Origin: Liolophura sinensis
Taxonomy: Eukaryota > Mollusca > Polyplacophora > Chitonida > Chitonidae
Reading direction: 5' to 3'
DNA: 64,000 nucleotides
Assembly (NCBI RefSeq): GCF_032854445.1
Contig: NC_088302.1
Location: forward strand, 42,878,645-42,942,644
Positions 12,391-26,410 of the stretch are shown piece by piece; the first letter of the stretch is position 1, and each line of letters begins with the position of its first letter. The notes under the pieces were generated by a model that had not been told where the DNA came from, ran no database searches, and was given only the letters and a program-made list of their open reading frames with translations. The position numbers and the translations under genes were made by a program.

Positions 12391-13232
12391 TGCGAATAAA
12401 GCTAATAATCTCCCGGCAAAATCCATGAGCCATGAATGAAATGCTTTCTTGTATGGTATTATGGTGAACGGATCATCACATATATTACAAAAATCGTCGA
12501 GAAATTCATCGCAGAAGCATGTGTGCAGACTGATGATGTCAGGATCTGTTTTATTCTTGTAGCTGGTACCACTGAACACTCGTATGAGTTTAATTCAGTG
12601 AAATAGAGGGGAAAAAAGGCAAAAGAATTATATATGTTGGTTTGGTCCGGGTAAATCGAACTCTTCTGCCAAATCCGCCATTCTAGTGTTTTCTTTTCTT
12701 ACAGATTAAATAAATCTCTCTTAGTCACTTCAAGGGTAATTCAATTTGGAACACGTGAGGAAAAAACGGAATGGAATAACTAGGAAGTTTATTGGTTTCA
12801 CTCAACTTAATCTCCTTGTTCTATCCAACAATCCTTGGTTCCTGTGGTGAAGAGTTCTTGTCTGGTGAAGATGAGAATAGATCTAATTTGTAACTGGTAC
12901 CTGTGAGAGCGACATACTTATTACGAAAAAGGTACCCGAAAAAGTGAGTGCCGCAATTGAGCTGTCATTCCACCACTGTGTCTCATTTAACACTGACAGA
13001 ATAATTTGTCGCTGACAAGTGAAGTTGTCTCCTGTCGTTACATGAGCAGTTTTATTTTCTTTTTTTCTTTTGCTTAGCATGGCGACCGTGTTAAAGGCTA
13101 GAAATGCGCGGCTCAATATGAAAATGGATGGGCAAGATTGTGAAGTCTAAAAAGATAAATGAAGCGTAATAAATGCAATATTATCTGCATGCGAATTGCA
13201 TTCTGCGCTATAAAATGTCTGAATATGACACC
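12390..13232 (+). repeat. Truncated stub copy of the long unit
   Basis: Aligns in order to the beginning of copy C (26,430-27,480): AAATCCATGRRYCA, then TTAAATAAATCTCTCTTAGTCACTTC, GGTTTCACTCAACTTAATCTC, GTGTCTCATTTAACACTGACAGA and AAATGCGCGGCTCA. It stops at about 13,232, where copy B begins with its own version of the unit start. It represents a partial extra unit of about 0.85 kb between A and B. Confidence 0.75.
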
Positions 13233-14435
13233 AGTGTTCCACACCTTCACACGGATAACGGAGTGATGGTTTCATACCCTGACAGCGTACTTGTTGCCTC
13301 TAAATCTCGTGACGCTCCGATTAAACCAAATGCCTGCACTAATAACATCTAGAACTCTTAAAAAATGTAAAACTGGTTTTTTGTAAGTTATATGGACGCC
13401 AATCTCAGGATGTGTTTCATTCTTGTGTCTCATTCCAACCAGCATTCGCATCAAGTTAATCCAGAGACATACAGAAAAAAAGTAAAAGAATTATTCTCAA
13501 AACGCGTGTGATTGTACACATTGGTTTATGTATATTGGTTTTGTTCAATCTCTTTCGTTGGGACTATTCCTGCTATCCGTCCGTGTGAGTGTTTTCTTTC
13601 TTCGTTACTATACGTATAGATTAAACAAATTTCTCTCACTCAATTCAAGGGTGACTCAGTTTGCAAAAAAATCAGAACAAAAGGAATGGAATAACCAGGT
13701 AGATTAGTGGTTTCACTCATTCTCGTCTCATTGGCTCATTTAGCACATTCCTTGCTCTATTCAACAGAACCTCGCTTGTCAAATTAGCCGTTCTCCACTC
13801 AGTGTGGCGAGGGTGAGAACAGGCCCAATTTGTAACTCGCACCTGTGAAACCGATATGCTTTTTACAAAAATCTCTGAAATAGTTATGTAATAAAATGTT
13901 TTCTTCTTTTTCCTCAAAACACTGACAAGAAATACACAACCCATTGGACAATACGGTTCCGAGTTCAGCACCAGTTTTCCGTGATTTGACGACAGTGTTT
14001 GTTAGGTACCTAGTGAATCTCGGTGGTTTACTCCACGAACTCCGATTCCTTCTCCTGCTAACTGCGTTGATCGGTGTTCGTCTTTCCTTTCTACTAAAAG
14101 TGTCCCCTTTTAGTATAAACACATGCAATCCTAAATGAGCTGCCGATTAGATTGGGCAATTAATTGCCGCTACTTATTACCGTCTTTTTCAATGTAAGAT
14201 TGCAAACCAGTGGTCATCAAAATTGTTCTTTCACCATTTTTAACATGGGTGACTCACCGTCGATTGTACCAACACATTCAAATCGCCCAAAATCACCAAG
14301 TTCGTGACGACATAGTAAACTGTTGACATTTGGATAACACTGAAGACTGAAACATGGGAAACCTATCTTAAAAGCTCACTTACTTGTCATAAGTGAGGAT
14401 AATCGTAGTTTTAGATAGCATTCCAACAAAGGCGC

Positions 14436-14522
14436 CGCTCGGTTTTCTCTCACCACAATTCTTGCCATCGTCATTTGAGTGAAATATCATAGAGTACAGC
14501 GTAAAGTATCGGTCCAACAAAT
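14436..14522 (+). mobile_element. Decayed SINE 3' fragment, orthologous to 1,842-1,935
   Basis: GCTCGGTTTTCTCTCACCAC, TTTGAGTGAAATATCATAG and AACAAATACA line up with the fragment in copy A at the homologous position. This supports insertion before the A/B duplication. Confidence 0.65.
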
Positions 14523-17500
14523 ACACAAAACTATAGCATTGTAAAGAGCAATATTCTTCCATGGCCGATAATCACGTGATTGTGTCATTTTCTGCCAGTT
14601 ATCACACTGTCATCGCTGCTCTAGTTTCACTCTCTGTACTGTACATCGTTGATTACACTCTACCAAAAAGATACAAGAAAAGAACAGCAATTGCATAACG
14701 CCAGCGAGCGGATAAGTAATAGAATACAAATGGCATATCACATACCGGGAACAATATTAAATGGTACAGAGTTCAGTCTTTTTTTCTGAACAACCAACTA
14801 TTAGGTAGTCTATTACATACTAGTAGTCCCTTAACATGTCAAGAGTAGAACTGAGGGATAATCTAAATGACACGTATGTTTAGTCAATGCGATGAGGGCA
14901 GGAAAGTTGGACTGTTATAAGCGACCATTCCACTGTAATTGGCAATACTGGTAATGTGACAAAAGAGATTGACGGCAAAAGTCTGACGCAAAGTTATGTG
15001 TATAAGAAGGTAAAGTGTGATGACGAACTTACACTGTAGATTAGGGCATATTTGGCACTCTCTGCAATAGGTAAACCCTTCAACACCATATACATACGAC
15101 TAGTTTTTCCATTTTTTTCCATGAGGTTGAAACAGATTCGATTTGCCTGTTGTTGACATTTGTGAGAAAAAAGTAATAGTACTTTTAGATTTAGTAGATT
15201 TTCATTTCTTCGATAATAGCAAACGTCTTAATATCCTTATTACGGTTAAATCAAGGTTCCCTTTATCGACACTAGTGATGGAACCAATTTATTAATGACA
15301 TCATATTATAACACTTGTATGACTTTTAACACATAATGTAGTGCTGTCTCTGTACACTATATAATAAACCTTTTTACTGTAGATAAATCCTCATTTTTCG
15401 TTGTGTAGGGCATGTTTTAATACCGGTGTATTAAATAATTTGTTTGCTTATTGCCTACCGGGCACAAATTCAGGTCAGAGATGAACAGTGAATTAGTTTT
15501 TTGCGCCCACTCTAAGTGCTTGTGGAGTCTTGGTGACAATTAGTATGTGATCGTTTGTGCTATCCAACGCTAGTTGAAGACCAGTACATGCATCCCATGT
15601 TATGAAATTTCCACAGATCGGTTGTTGCCGCCGCAGTTTTCATAACTCATAAAACTGGCCGCCATTGGAAAAGTCTGAATTTCTTGAGGATGGGATTAAG
15701 CAACAATCGCGCTTATCATTAAATAAATAATAATCACTCTATTGTTTTATGCTATACAATATTTCTCACTTTGATGAAGCTTGACAGAATTATAGATGGA
15801 CGAAATGGCGCTTGAAGATACCGCTCTTGGCTTGGCTGGCTGCGGTGCAAGACACACCTCTTCATAATGAAGCGCCAACGAGTCAGTGAGGGCTCAGCAG
15901 GCACACAGTGCGGAGGCCTTGACTTGATCAGTTAAAGAACACTAACTCTCCAGGGTTCAAAGGAATGCTGGATGTGGCTGTAGTGGAGTAGTACAGGGTG
16001 GGGGGATAATGTACTATATCAGAACTTTATAAGAACTGACATCGTCAAAACAGTTTAGTGACATGCTGCGATGCAATCTATTCGTAGTCAAAATATCAAG
16101 GAAACTGGCTGGGAATTGCTTTTTAAATGCTTTAATCAATCATATTAGAACGATGGATAACACTGCACAAAAATAAATGTCTGTTTGAATGGTTGCTGCT
16201 GAATGCAGCATTTATTTCCAGAGATAAGGATATGTGTCACATATTAATGGAAACCACAACGCAATTTATCATCGATTTTTTGCAGCATCCAATATATATC
16301 TCGTAATCCATAAATCCGAACAATATCCCGCACCTTGCTGACATGTGGTGAAGATGGCTATCCGCTTATGGTGGGTTTGATTGTAGAGAAAACAATCGGC
16401 GAGGAGGGTAAACACGAAAACACGTGGGATACGGGTTCTACCAATAGTTCCGACCATAAACAAACCGTATAAATCTAATTGTGGCTGCTAAGATACAATG
16501 AGATAAACACAACCTATCAGTAGCGTTAGAGTTTTTCGTACAAGAGCTCTTGGTTCAAATTTTACAGAGTGCAGAACTTTGAGCGGTTCCTTGTTGGAGC
16601 GCACAAACTGGCGGAGCGATTCCGCAAAGATGCGAACTACGAAGGTCAATTCAGAGTAACAGTTGGACGGGTGTGTAGGCTCAATCATTAGTGTCAGTAC
16701 ATCATAGGGACGGGGATTACTGAGCGTAAGTCATTCATATGTCTAACAAATGGTAAATGACATGCCGTACAAAAGATTAATTCTCATATTTGGGAGATTG
16801 ATCAGCACACGGCTCCTGAATTTATCAGACGAATATTCCTTCATTCACTCCGTCGTCTACGGTCTCATCCGGTGCACTCTCCGAACACTTGCATTTCAAT
16901 GGTGGCGTTTTAGATTAATGTACCGTCACACGGGCAACCGTACGCTCTTGGACAACAGGGAAGTATTGGTGTTATTGGGCGATTTCATCGGCTCATCTGT
17001 GGCCAGGACAACGCCTGGGCTTATCACCGGCTGACCATCGCCCAAATGGAAGATACCAACGACTCATCCTATTCCGCACTTGCCATCACAGACGTTATCG
17101 GCAGGAAAGCGTGAAGAACTTAGCAGAGGTGAATAATGGGCCTAGTAGACTTGAATAAATCCTTGATGGTATTTTGTATTGTGTAAATCTGCGTGAAAGT
17201 AATAGACGTACTCTCCCTGTGTTTCTATAAGCCAATGTATTCAAGTGTAAGTTTCTCTTCACAGCTTATGTTATAGTGTCCATAGACGCGAGAGATTGGA
17301 TAGCACACGTAACCTCAATTTCAGCTAATTCTAACGAGTTCATTATCCTCTATCAAAGGAACACTACACGTATCTGAAACATGGACCATGCCATTCAACA
17401 GCACAGGGAGTTGGACTGAAGTCAGAACCAGTACTATAGCATGGTATTGCGGAGTTTGCAAAGATAACAAACCCCTTCTGCAAGAAATGCTACTCAAACA

Positions 17501-18439
17501 ATTCTTTCATAGCCTGTTGCTGGGCGAATAAACTAATGACTGTTACTAGAAGTTGTCTCGTCCTTGACAAAAAGCCACAGGTTCAAATACAGTTAACGAC
17601 AACGACAACTGCTCAAGGTCAGAAAACAGATACTTGTCGGGGATAGGTGTGTTCCCCTGGGGCCCGTCCTGTTTCCTGATGCTTAACATACGACTTCAAA
17701 CCCTTTCTTCCGGCCTTTAAATGAATGATTCAGTAAGGTACAATTCTAGATCGTATTTCAACAATATTTTTGTCATGTGTCCAAAGCCTGTGTAGTAAGC
17801 ATTTCCCGATTCCTGCATATTTATCTTTCCTGCTCTCTGAGGCGCCAATACCCTAAAGACACAGCCTTAGCTATGGTTCCCGGTTCCCCGGTCTTAAGGC
17901 GGACGCAATTTATACCACTCAGTCATGCAACTACTTTGTTGCACGTACAGTCTTTCTACGCATACGAACCCAAAGGGTCAAACCAACATGTGAATAAAGA
18001 CATGATTTTCTTTCTCTATTATGTTTTTTTACAGCAACTCAAATTCACACAGACTGTTTGTGTATTAGTATAAGACTTAGGGCAACAGGACATAACGTAA
18101 CAACTGGTCAGCCCGGTAAGCTATTTGCTGACACAGATACTGTCTGTAGAGCCGATCTCCTCTTACCAGACGTGCCATCATTGCTGATTGGAGGGACCTG
18201 CGTCATGAGCATCTCCCCGTGGGAACTATCCCATCTCCACCTTATGACTCCGGATCATCACCATTATTTTCCGTGTCCAGAAGTGGACGTCATCCATGCG
18301 AAGCGCATTGGAGAATCAGTTCAAAGATCACCTTCGCTTGAACGGAGGCAGCTACATGTAGTTAATTCTAGTTTAAAATATCATCTATTCGCTAGAAGAA
18401 TTTATTTGGAAAAATCTCATATTTAAGTAGCAATATTGT

Positions 18440-19125
18440 AATGTTCTATTGACGATGACAATTGACAATGGAAATATTGTCATTGACAATATGAGTGGCA
18501 TCATCATTGACGATAGCAGTTACATCACCATCCACAAAAAACACCATTGAAGATCAGCCTCCACGAAAAACACCAGTGACGATAGCAGTTACATCACCAT
18601 CCACGAAAAATATCATTGACGATAGCAGTTACATCACCATCCACGAAAAACACCATTGGCGACAGGAGTTAGATCACCATCCACGAAAACCACTATTGCG
18701 GAATAAAATGTACATCATCTTAACGATACATGATTTACATGACGGTACGCTACATCAGCCTCCATGAAAACCACTATTTGACGATAGAAGTTACATCACG
18801 TTCCAAAAAAAACATCACTGACGATACCCGTAACCTGACCATTTACGAAAAACATCACTGACGATAACAGCTAGATCACCATCCACGAAAAATATCATTT
18901 CAATGCCAGCAACATCACAATCCACGAAAAATATCCTTGACAATACCAGTTACATCACAATCCCCGGAAACCACCATTGAAGATACCAGTTACATTACCT
19001 TTCACGAAAATATCATTGACGATACAAGTTACATCACCATCCACGAAAAACGTCATTGACGATACTAGTTATATCACAATCTACGAAAAACGTCATTAGC
19101 GGCACCACTGACCATACCATTTATG
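18440..19125 (+). repeat. Degenerate ~40-bp minisatellite in copy B
   Basis: Units read GACGATAGCAGTTACATCAC, then CATCCACGAAAAACACCATT. Some consecutive units (about 18,560-18,660) are nearly identical, so turnover continued in this copy after it separated from A. Orientation and position match the array at 5,590-6,245. Confidence 0.85.
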
Positions 19126-20662
19126 TCAGATTACGCTACGTTTCAGAAAGTTTGGCCATCAAAATTTAACCAGTTGACTTTCTGGCCCTTTCCTTTATGC
19201 TCCTTGAAATAAAAAACGTTTGCTTAAGATGCAGTAAACCAGGACTCTCTGACTTTTGAAGCTGGCCACCTATCTGGCCGTATCAGAAATCGTGATCAAA
19301 ACAGGTTGCCTGATTTCCAAAGGTAGCATCTTGCGTAGATCTATTGCCAATGACTCTCTCCCCTTGACCAGCTTCGCCACAACACCAAGAGTTATAACAG
19401 ATGTGTTCTTTGTACTGTGCCCTCAGCAATGTAGCACGAGAACTGGATAACTGGCCACACGGTTGTGCTATAGAACAGTATCCTAGACTGCCTGGAGATC
19501 TTCCGCTTACTTATGTTTTAGATACATCTGTGTTCACAGACACCATTCATTTCGCGCTTTACACTCAGAATAACTAACACTCGTTTGTTTTTCTCTTGAA
19601 CATATACAAAGTTTTAGCTTCAACATTTACTGGCCAGTTATCTTTCTACGAGTGCCCTTTACTACGTCTCCACTCTTTTAGGGCGCCAATTTACAACGTT
19701 GTGCAAGATTAACAGCGTAACCCTGGTTATAAGAGATCATTAGGAAACCTTTGAGTGTGTGTCCCAGACAGACGGGAACGCACACTTCTTAGGACGAAGA
19801 AAATCTTTAAAATGTTTTAAGTGAAGATCATTTGGAAGATTTGCTTAAAGAACGGTGTTGTGTAAAACATTTGTGAATTGTGGTTGATCTAGTTCTCATC
19901 ACGTTTGTCTCGGCGATGACAGGGGAGAAAAACAGTCTAATACAGAGACACTAGCGACAAGATTCTTAGATCAAGTTGTAATATTTTGGTATATTCCATG
20001 ACCGCTTTGACATGTTCCTCCATCCTGTATATTTTAGAACAAACTGCGTCTAGCGCAATTTCCATGATAACACACGGTGAAGAGATACGTCATTATGGTA
20101 AATGCGCTCGACGCAATGTTGTGACATCTTTGTAGAAGGAGTCAGTTGTAGATACAAATGAAGCAACTAAATCCTTACAAAAAATATCATGTTCATGTAT
20201 CGATCGTTTTATGGAAGTGGTGCGGTTCTTTACATGGTGTAAAGTCAATCAAGCCTTTCGAAGCTACCTTAAGTCATATTCCACCTTGTGGTGTATCTGA
20301 ACTTGGAGTTGGACATCAATTGTATCAATACAACACTCAGTATTGAAAGTAAATTTCCTTAGATAGTAAATACTATTTAAAGAAATTGGTGCGCGACTTA
20401 GAGGCAAAGGTTCAATTTCGGCCTTAGAGACCGTTTTCACTGTTTCTAAGGATAGTGAAACCAAGCCTTCTTCCCGTTAACGCAGCTTTACGTTCGTTCA
20501 AGTCCATTTGCAAATATGGTATTCGTCAATTAGTTTGTCAAAATTCATTTCAGCAAACACCTCAAGTAATAAAATTATATTGTGATGAGCTAATGCTGTA
20601 ACTACATCTAGACATCTTGAAGGCAGGCTCACTGGATCTGCCTGTACAAAATGCTTAGGGCT

Positions 20663-20714
20663 AATTTGTTTATTTATTTATTTATTTGATTGTTGTTTTA
20701 CGCCATAATTTGTT
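20663..20714 (-). mobile_element. Ultra-short SINE 3' end with 8-bp target-site duplication
   Basis: A 36-bp piece (20,671-20,706: TTTA repeats, then GATTGTTGTTTTACGCC) is the extreme 3' tail of the AAATA-tailed SINE, on the minus strand. It is flanked by perfect direct repeats AATTTGTT at 20,663-20,670 and 20,707-20,714. Copy A at about 8,013-8,021 has the uninterrupted site CTAATTTGTTGATC. This is therefore a clean, severely 5'-truncated insertion private to B. Confidence 0.85.
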
Positions 20715-23700
20715 GATGTTTTTTATAGTTCACCACTGGGAGTTCCTTGCCTTTATATCATATTGTGCGACGGGTTTGTGTGTCGTGAGATTATCAAGTT
20801 CATGAAAATATTTAGCAAGATGATTCCATACAAAGATCTTTAGTATTTCTTCACATCGCACAATCACCGCTCAACTCTGCAACTCCGCGCCTAGTAGTAC
20901 ACAACGACGCCTCATTACACTTTGTCTGTCTTTTATCATTGGTTTTGTAAGACAATAATCTATTCGCCAGTGTGTCGGAAACTCGACAACGAAAGCCATG
21001 AAATTTCTTTCCGGTTGACATTATTAGTTTGATCATCTCGTCATGACATAATTGCTCATTTTCCACTGTGATAACATCGATTTGTTTTAGAATATCAGGT
21101 GATCGTGCTACAATAAGTGTTACAAACTACATGTGCAACTTTTTTAGTAAATGTCACCTGAAGTCAGTTGGCGGTATGACATTTGTCACTGAACTGAATT
21201 TCTCTTTATTACAAGACCAAAATACACCCGACTGCTGTTAAAATACATTTGCAAATGTCCGAACTACTAATTCAAGCGTTCGTTCAGTATGTCAGATAGA
21301 ATTCATGAAGACCACACAGTGTACAGAGCACACACACATAATTAACTGTTTTCCCAAAAACGTCCATTCTTGCCTTATGCACACTTTTTCTTGTTTTCGT
21401 CATACATATTCTTTCTGTTCCGATTTAGGTCCTTAACTATAAACCCGCATCTTGTTTTTACCGACTAGTTCTGCACGCTCATACTATCTGCTTAGTGAAC
21501 TAAATAACCAACCATTGATGCCTGAAAACGGGTTATTGAACTGAAATATAGAACACATCCCTCGCCTGTCATCGCTCGCAGTCATGGGTGGAAAACACCA
21601 GCTAAAGCCGGGTGTAAACCACCATCCATCACCATGTAAGTACCTGACAAACTTTCCGACTTAAAGGCGCAGCCAAACTAGAGAGAACTGGGATTATATT
21701 GTGGTCGCCATAGAGCAGCCCGTGATATATCACCGGCATGTGAATGACAAAGGTTACCGAGTGGTGGACAGCGTCAGACGTTTCATTTAAAGGCGCATGT
21801 ACCCACATTTGCAGTGACTGATTATTCATGACAACTATTCAAGAATACGCCAAAGCTGTTGTGTGACGAACTGTTTTGTTATTCTAGTCGGAATGGAGTC
21901 GTGATAGACAACCTAGACCTAATTCACCAAGGTTACGGTTAACAACATAGTGGTGAAAAGAGCAATAACTTTCTGTCAACGTTCACGTACCCACATTTAC
22001 ATTGATTGATTTGTTATAGCTGTTATACATGATCACGCCAATCCTGTTGTGTGACGCATGCTGTGTTTTCTCAATGTTAAAAGAAACCAAAAAGTTAATT
22101 TAAATATTTTATATCTAAAACAATGATTAGTTAGCTGTGTATCGTTTTCACACTCTACTTCTACCACTAAAATAACATACTGATTTGTCTAACAGGAAAA
22201 TTTTCTCCAATGCAAATGATGACAACACAGTATTTTGAGTAATTCTAGACTGATGACATCTGATAAGTTTCAGTTAATATCACTGCATATTTTTTTATCT
22301 AATTCTGCTTAAGCGATGGTGCTATGGGGCGTGTAAATTTCTACTATTTACGCATTTACATGAACAGTTAGAATAAAACCCTGACTGAGTTAAACTGACA
22401 AGAGGCCGTATTTCACCAGTTACGTGTGGCCATTTGCCAGCTATCACACTGTCGTCGCTGCTCTGTTCAGCCCCCTGTCACGTCCGTCAGACGCACAAAG
22501 TCGTCACTCTGACTTTACTCACTTTACTGACTTAAATTATGGTTTTAGTTGTTAGGTATTAATGACGTACATTATACTTGGGGCATTTTCTTACTTCTGA
22601 ATCAGTAGTTGGTATAGACGGTCAGTGGCATTGAGCTTCCCTGACGTGATGTAGATGGGGGTTTGCAGGCGTCCTACGGGAATCAGCATTAAATTAAGAC
22701 ACCAAACTTATAGGAGGCAATGATTTCATTTTCAATGGGTGAATGTTGAGGAATATGCCGTCTTATAGAAAAGACGCATCCTCGGTATCGAGTACCAGTG
22801 ACATTGGAATTAATCGTTAGTGCTTGCTGATGTTACAGACAAACCTGCTGGATTTAAACAACCAGAATTCAAGTGTAGCAAGTTACTTAATGTTGAGTAA
22901 TACATCTACAGAAAGACTTTAATTGTGTTACACACATATGCTAAGTGTGAGGTTTGAAAAAGTGTAGGACAAAAGGGATTCCTGACATCTCCATTGTTCG
23001 CTGCACGTAAATAGGCAGAGACTTGCCTTTTTGGTAAAACCAGTGCTGTTGCTGATTGTGATAGAAATGAGAACGGTAGTTCAGATTTTGAACATGTTTA
23101 TTTTCTCCTTTGAAGATTGTCACGATATGCTTCCTCGATGTCAGACTTAGTCTTGCGAAGAGAACGTCACACTGCCAATGTAACTACACCGAAAGATGCT
23201 ATGGCGGTAACACGCTTCATAGGTATTTTTCTCAAGGCCCAAACCTTTGTATTAATTGTAACACAAGATGAAAGAAACCACAAGGCATTTACAAAACTTC
23301 ATTCAAATACTGACGCCTGGAAATAAACTTTCGTGTCGTTCCGGAATGTTGGCAGAGTGATTGAGAACTTTTAGCGCGCACATTGACTTAATTACATGAG
23401 AAAAAAGACAGATTCAACAAATTTTAGCATTTTTCCACATCTGTATTTATCATGCCATTAGGCTGGGCAATCAAACGTTCGCGTCATTCACTGAGGTCTG
23501 AAGTTCACGTTTTAAGAAAAACACAGAAGTTTACAAGGCGCCATCCGTATTGGATCAATCTTGATCGTTGTAGAACGTGACATAATGCATGACTTTGACA
23601 ATGTATATGACGGGTTAAACAAGACACCAAAGGCTTTCATTGGCGACGCAAGTTCCTCCGTTATTGAAATGTCACAGGCCAGTTTCTTTGGAGAGAATGA

Positions 23701-24436
23701 TAATCTTTTAAAGACATTCTGGATGTAAAGCATTAATAAAAATGCCATGTATTTTTTTAATTCTTGGCTTTGTTGGCATTAACAATCGATTTAATGGCGT
23801 TCTGTTGGTTACTGGTCTATCTGTATCCATGTACATTATCTGTGGAAAATACCAACCAGAATACACATCAGTACCACCATGTTTCTGTAGTTTTTGTTTC
23901 TAAATCCAATATATTTTTAACAAAACATCTCAGAAGATTCGTGGCCTCTACGTCAGGATTCTGATGCTGGGCTTGTGCTGTTGTCACGACCGCCACGTGA
24001 GATTGTTCACATATTTAGTAGTATATGCATGATGTTTCAAGGTCTTCGACCTGTACAAATTGATTTATTTAATTTAAAGGGTCACAAACTTAGAAACCTG
24101 TGTTTGAGCACGCTGTTTGGGGAAAGAAGATATTCTACAATGGACCAATAAATCCAGTGCTTGATCTGACAGTTTTATATTAGCGGTAGTGCCGCATATG
24201 ACGCGATTCTTCACGAGAACTGTTTACTTAGTAAAAGGGCAAAAAATATTTTCTCGTAATAACGACATTTTTATCCCAAATATTTTTTCAGCGGGACACA
24301 CGCTAATTGTGATGACTATATCCGTCAGTGTGTTTCACAGACAGATAGTTAAACTTAACACTCATGCCCTTGTCGGTTGTTACTTGTCTTAGTTACTTAG
24401 ATACTGTAAAATATTACGGCGGTCACCTCATGTAGA

Positions 24437-24585
24437 TGAGGGCCTCCATGACACCGTGGTTAGCACATTAACCCAGGATCATGTTGGCTTCCTATCCTGT
24501 CGTACGTGGGGAGCCTGTTCACTGTTTATGTGAAGTATTTATGAGCACGGCGTAAACGTCTTATTAAATAAGTAAAGTAAAAAGT
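24437..24585 (+). mobile_element. Degraded SINE, orthologous to the one at 10,575
   Basis: CCGTGGTTAGCACATTAACC (head remnant), ATGTTGGCTTCCT, GAGCACGGCGTAAACG, then AAATAAGTAAAGTAAA. It has the same flanks as in copy A (ATCTCA/CCTCATG before, AAGTAAATCACC after). The B box region has been lost here. Confidence 0.6.
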
Positions 24586-25439
24586 AAATCACCTTGATGA
24601 GAGAGAGTGGCAGAAGTTTGCTTTTATTTCAGGACCTGAAGATAGCCTTCTGGTGTGCTATATTAGAATACGGGCTAAATCCCAAAAGTAACACAATATA
24701 CTAAAGATGTCATATAGAAACAGATATAGAGGATAGAAATTTCTATACCCTACGCCAAAGGTAAATTTAGAAGGCTTTATTATAGAAGCAAATGAACAGA
24801 GCGCTGTGTATTACTTGCTGTCATGGACAGGTTCAGTGTAGTAAAATCCCATGTCTCGCAGGGATGCACTAGGGCTTTACCCCTGTGATTTCTGAATGGG
24901 TCTGGTACAATCTGGGCCAAGAAGAACATACATGAAAGTCCACAAACAAACAAACGCATACGCTTGCACTCCGTAGTTGGGTAGTGCGTATTCGCTTGAA
25001 AGCAATGATGTCTGATGTTTTGAAGGGATAGAGGCTCGATAAAACTGACAGAATGGCAAAGACCAACCGACAAAGCGGAATATGAAATGAAAGTCCATTA
25101 TCCAGTCTCGTGAACATCTGATCCACCCACCAGAGTGACAGCTTGGGCAGTGCAACTAGACAGAGAAGGAACGCCTGCTTTGATCTTCCAAGCGGCAAAG
25201 TTGAGATTATTTAGATTCCATGGGGCGCAGGAATTGATGACGCAAAGGTAAGAACCCACAACTGTTTTAACCCCAATGACGAATTGTCATTCTGTGAAGA
25301 AAGTAATTGTTTAAGGCTCAATGCACGGTTACGTCATTTTCGAGCCCGATTTTCGCTGCATTTCAAAATCCATATTTGTGTTAACATTTTTTTCTAAAAT
25401 GCGTAATCTGTTGATGAAGTAAATTCCAAATTAAACGTC

Positions 25440-26266
25440 CAATAATTAAACGGTAAAAATAGTTTTTATTTTTATATGTGTTTGTTTCTTTGTTTCGCTC
25501 ATTACTTTCACATTTACTGTTTTTGTGTACTCAATATTACTATTAGCTCACCATTGATAACGCAACCCCCATAAGCAGATTACTACTGCAAGGCCTCAAT
25601 ACCTATTTGAAGACGGCTATATTGTATTTATGACTCATTGTTGTATAGATATTTTCTCTTAGCCTCAGTTTCCTAGCAAGGTAATGTCAACGATGTCACC
25701 GCAAATTTCCTCACAAGAACCGGAATGAGTGGAGTCAGGGACGTCATAAAAATTAGACACATTGCTCTGACATGTATTATGGAAGTAGACAAATAAAATA
25801 GGCCTATTTAATGTAGACAGCATTCAAGGAATTGTTTCAAAATGCGTTTTTATCAGGCGATTGGGAGATCAGTATTAAAGGTTTCTTGTTGTCAGTATGT
25901 GTATGAACTTAGCCCATTTCACTTAGCCGGACATGTGGATAGTTCTGGTGTCGGGCCTGCCGATGGTAACTCCCTGACAGTAATGGCTGATCTCCTCACA
26001 TTTCCTGAAATAATTTTAATGGTAATTGTGTTTTTATCTCAATTGTGATATGCAGGTACTTCGATTTGTAAACATAAATAATATTTCCTATATAATCATT
26101 TTTGATTTGAGCATAAATGAAGTTATTACTATCGTGTAGTTTGGGAATTTGACTCTGGAAATTTGCTCTCCCAGCTGACTTAATACTAAATCTTGAATAT
26201 GTATAGTTTCGCTTTCGCTTATTAGGACTATTACCAGATATACCGAATGTTGCTTCTTATTACCAG
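25440..26266. other. Spacer between copies B and C
   Basis: AT-rich sequence with no match to the long unit noticed and no coding or RNA signal. The longest frame is about 70 codons and unremarkable. Confidence 0.6.
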
Positions 26267-26410
26267 TATTAGCTAATTTATTTATTTATTTGATTGGCGA
26301 TCGCCGTACTCAAGACTATTTCACTTTTCACTTAAGGGCGGCCAGCATTATTGTGGGAGGAAACCAGGCAGGTTGCTGGTAGACCTTACCACGTACGGGT
26401 ATTAGCTAAT
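26266..26410 (-). mobile_element. SINE 3' half with perfect 12-bp target-site duplication
   Basis: GTATTAGCTAAT occurs at 26,266-26,277 and 26,399-26,410 and brackets a 121-bp minus-strand SINE piece: TTTA repeats, GATTGG, CGCCGTACTCAAGACTATTT, GGCGGCCAGCATTATTGTGG, GGAGGAAACC, GGTTGCTGGTAGACCTTACC. It is 5'-truncated and lacks the internal segment usually read as GCCCGGGGGAAACCCACGAC. The intact duplication suggests a comparatively recent insertion. Confidence 0.9.

Larger units (their letters stand above)
13232..25440 (+). repeat. Long non-coding duplication unit, copy B
   Basis: Direct copy following A with an offset of about 12.7-13.9 kb that drifts because of indels. Clear pairs include 721/13,400 (GAT..CAATCTCAGGATG), 3,470/16,300 (CTCGTAATCCATAAATCCGA), 8,345/21,030 (TTTGATCATCACATCATGAC-like), 9,700/23,205 (ATGGCGGTAACACGC) and 11,256/25,096 (CCAGTCTCGTGAACAT). 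The copy keeps the ~40-bp minisatellite. No convincing coding sequence was found. Confidence 0.85.
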
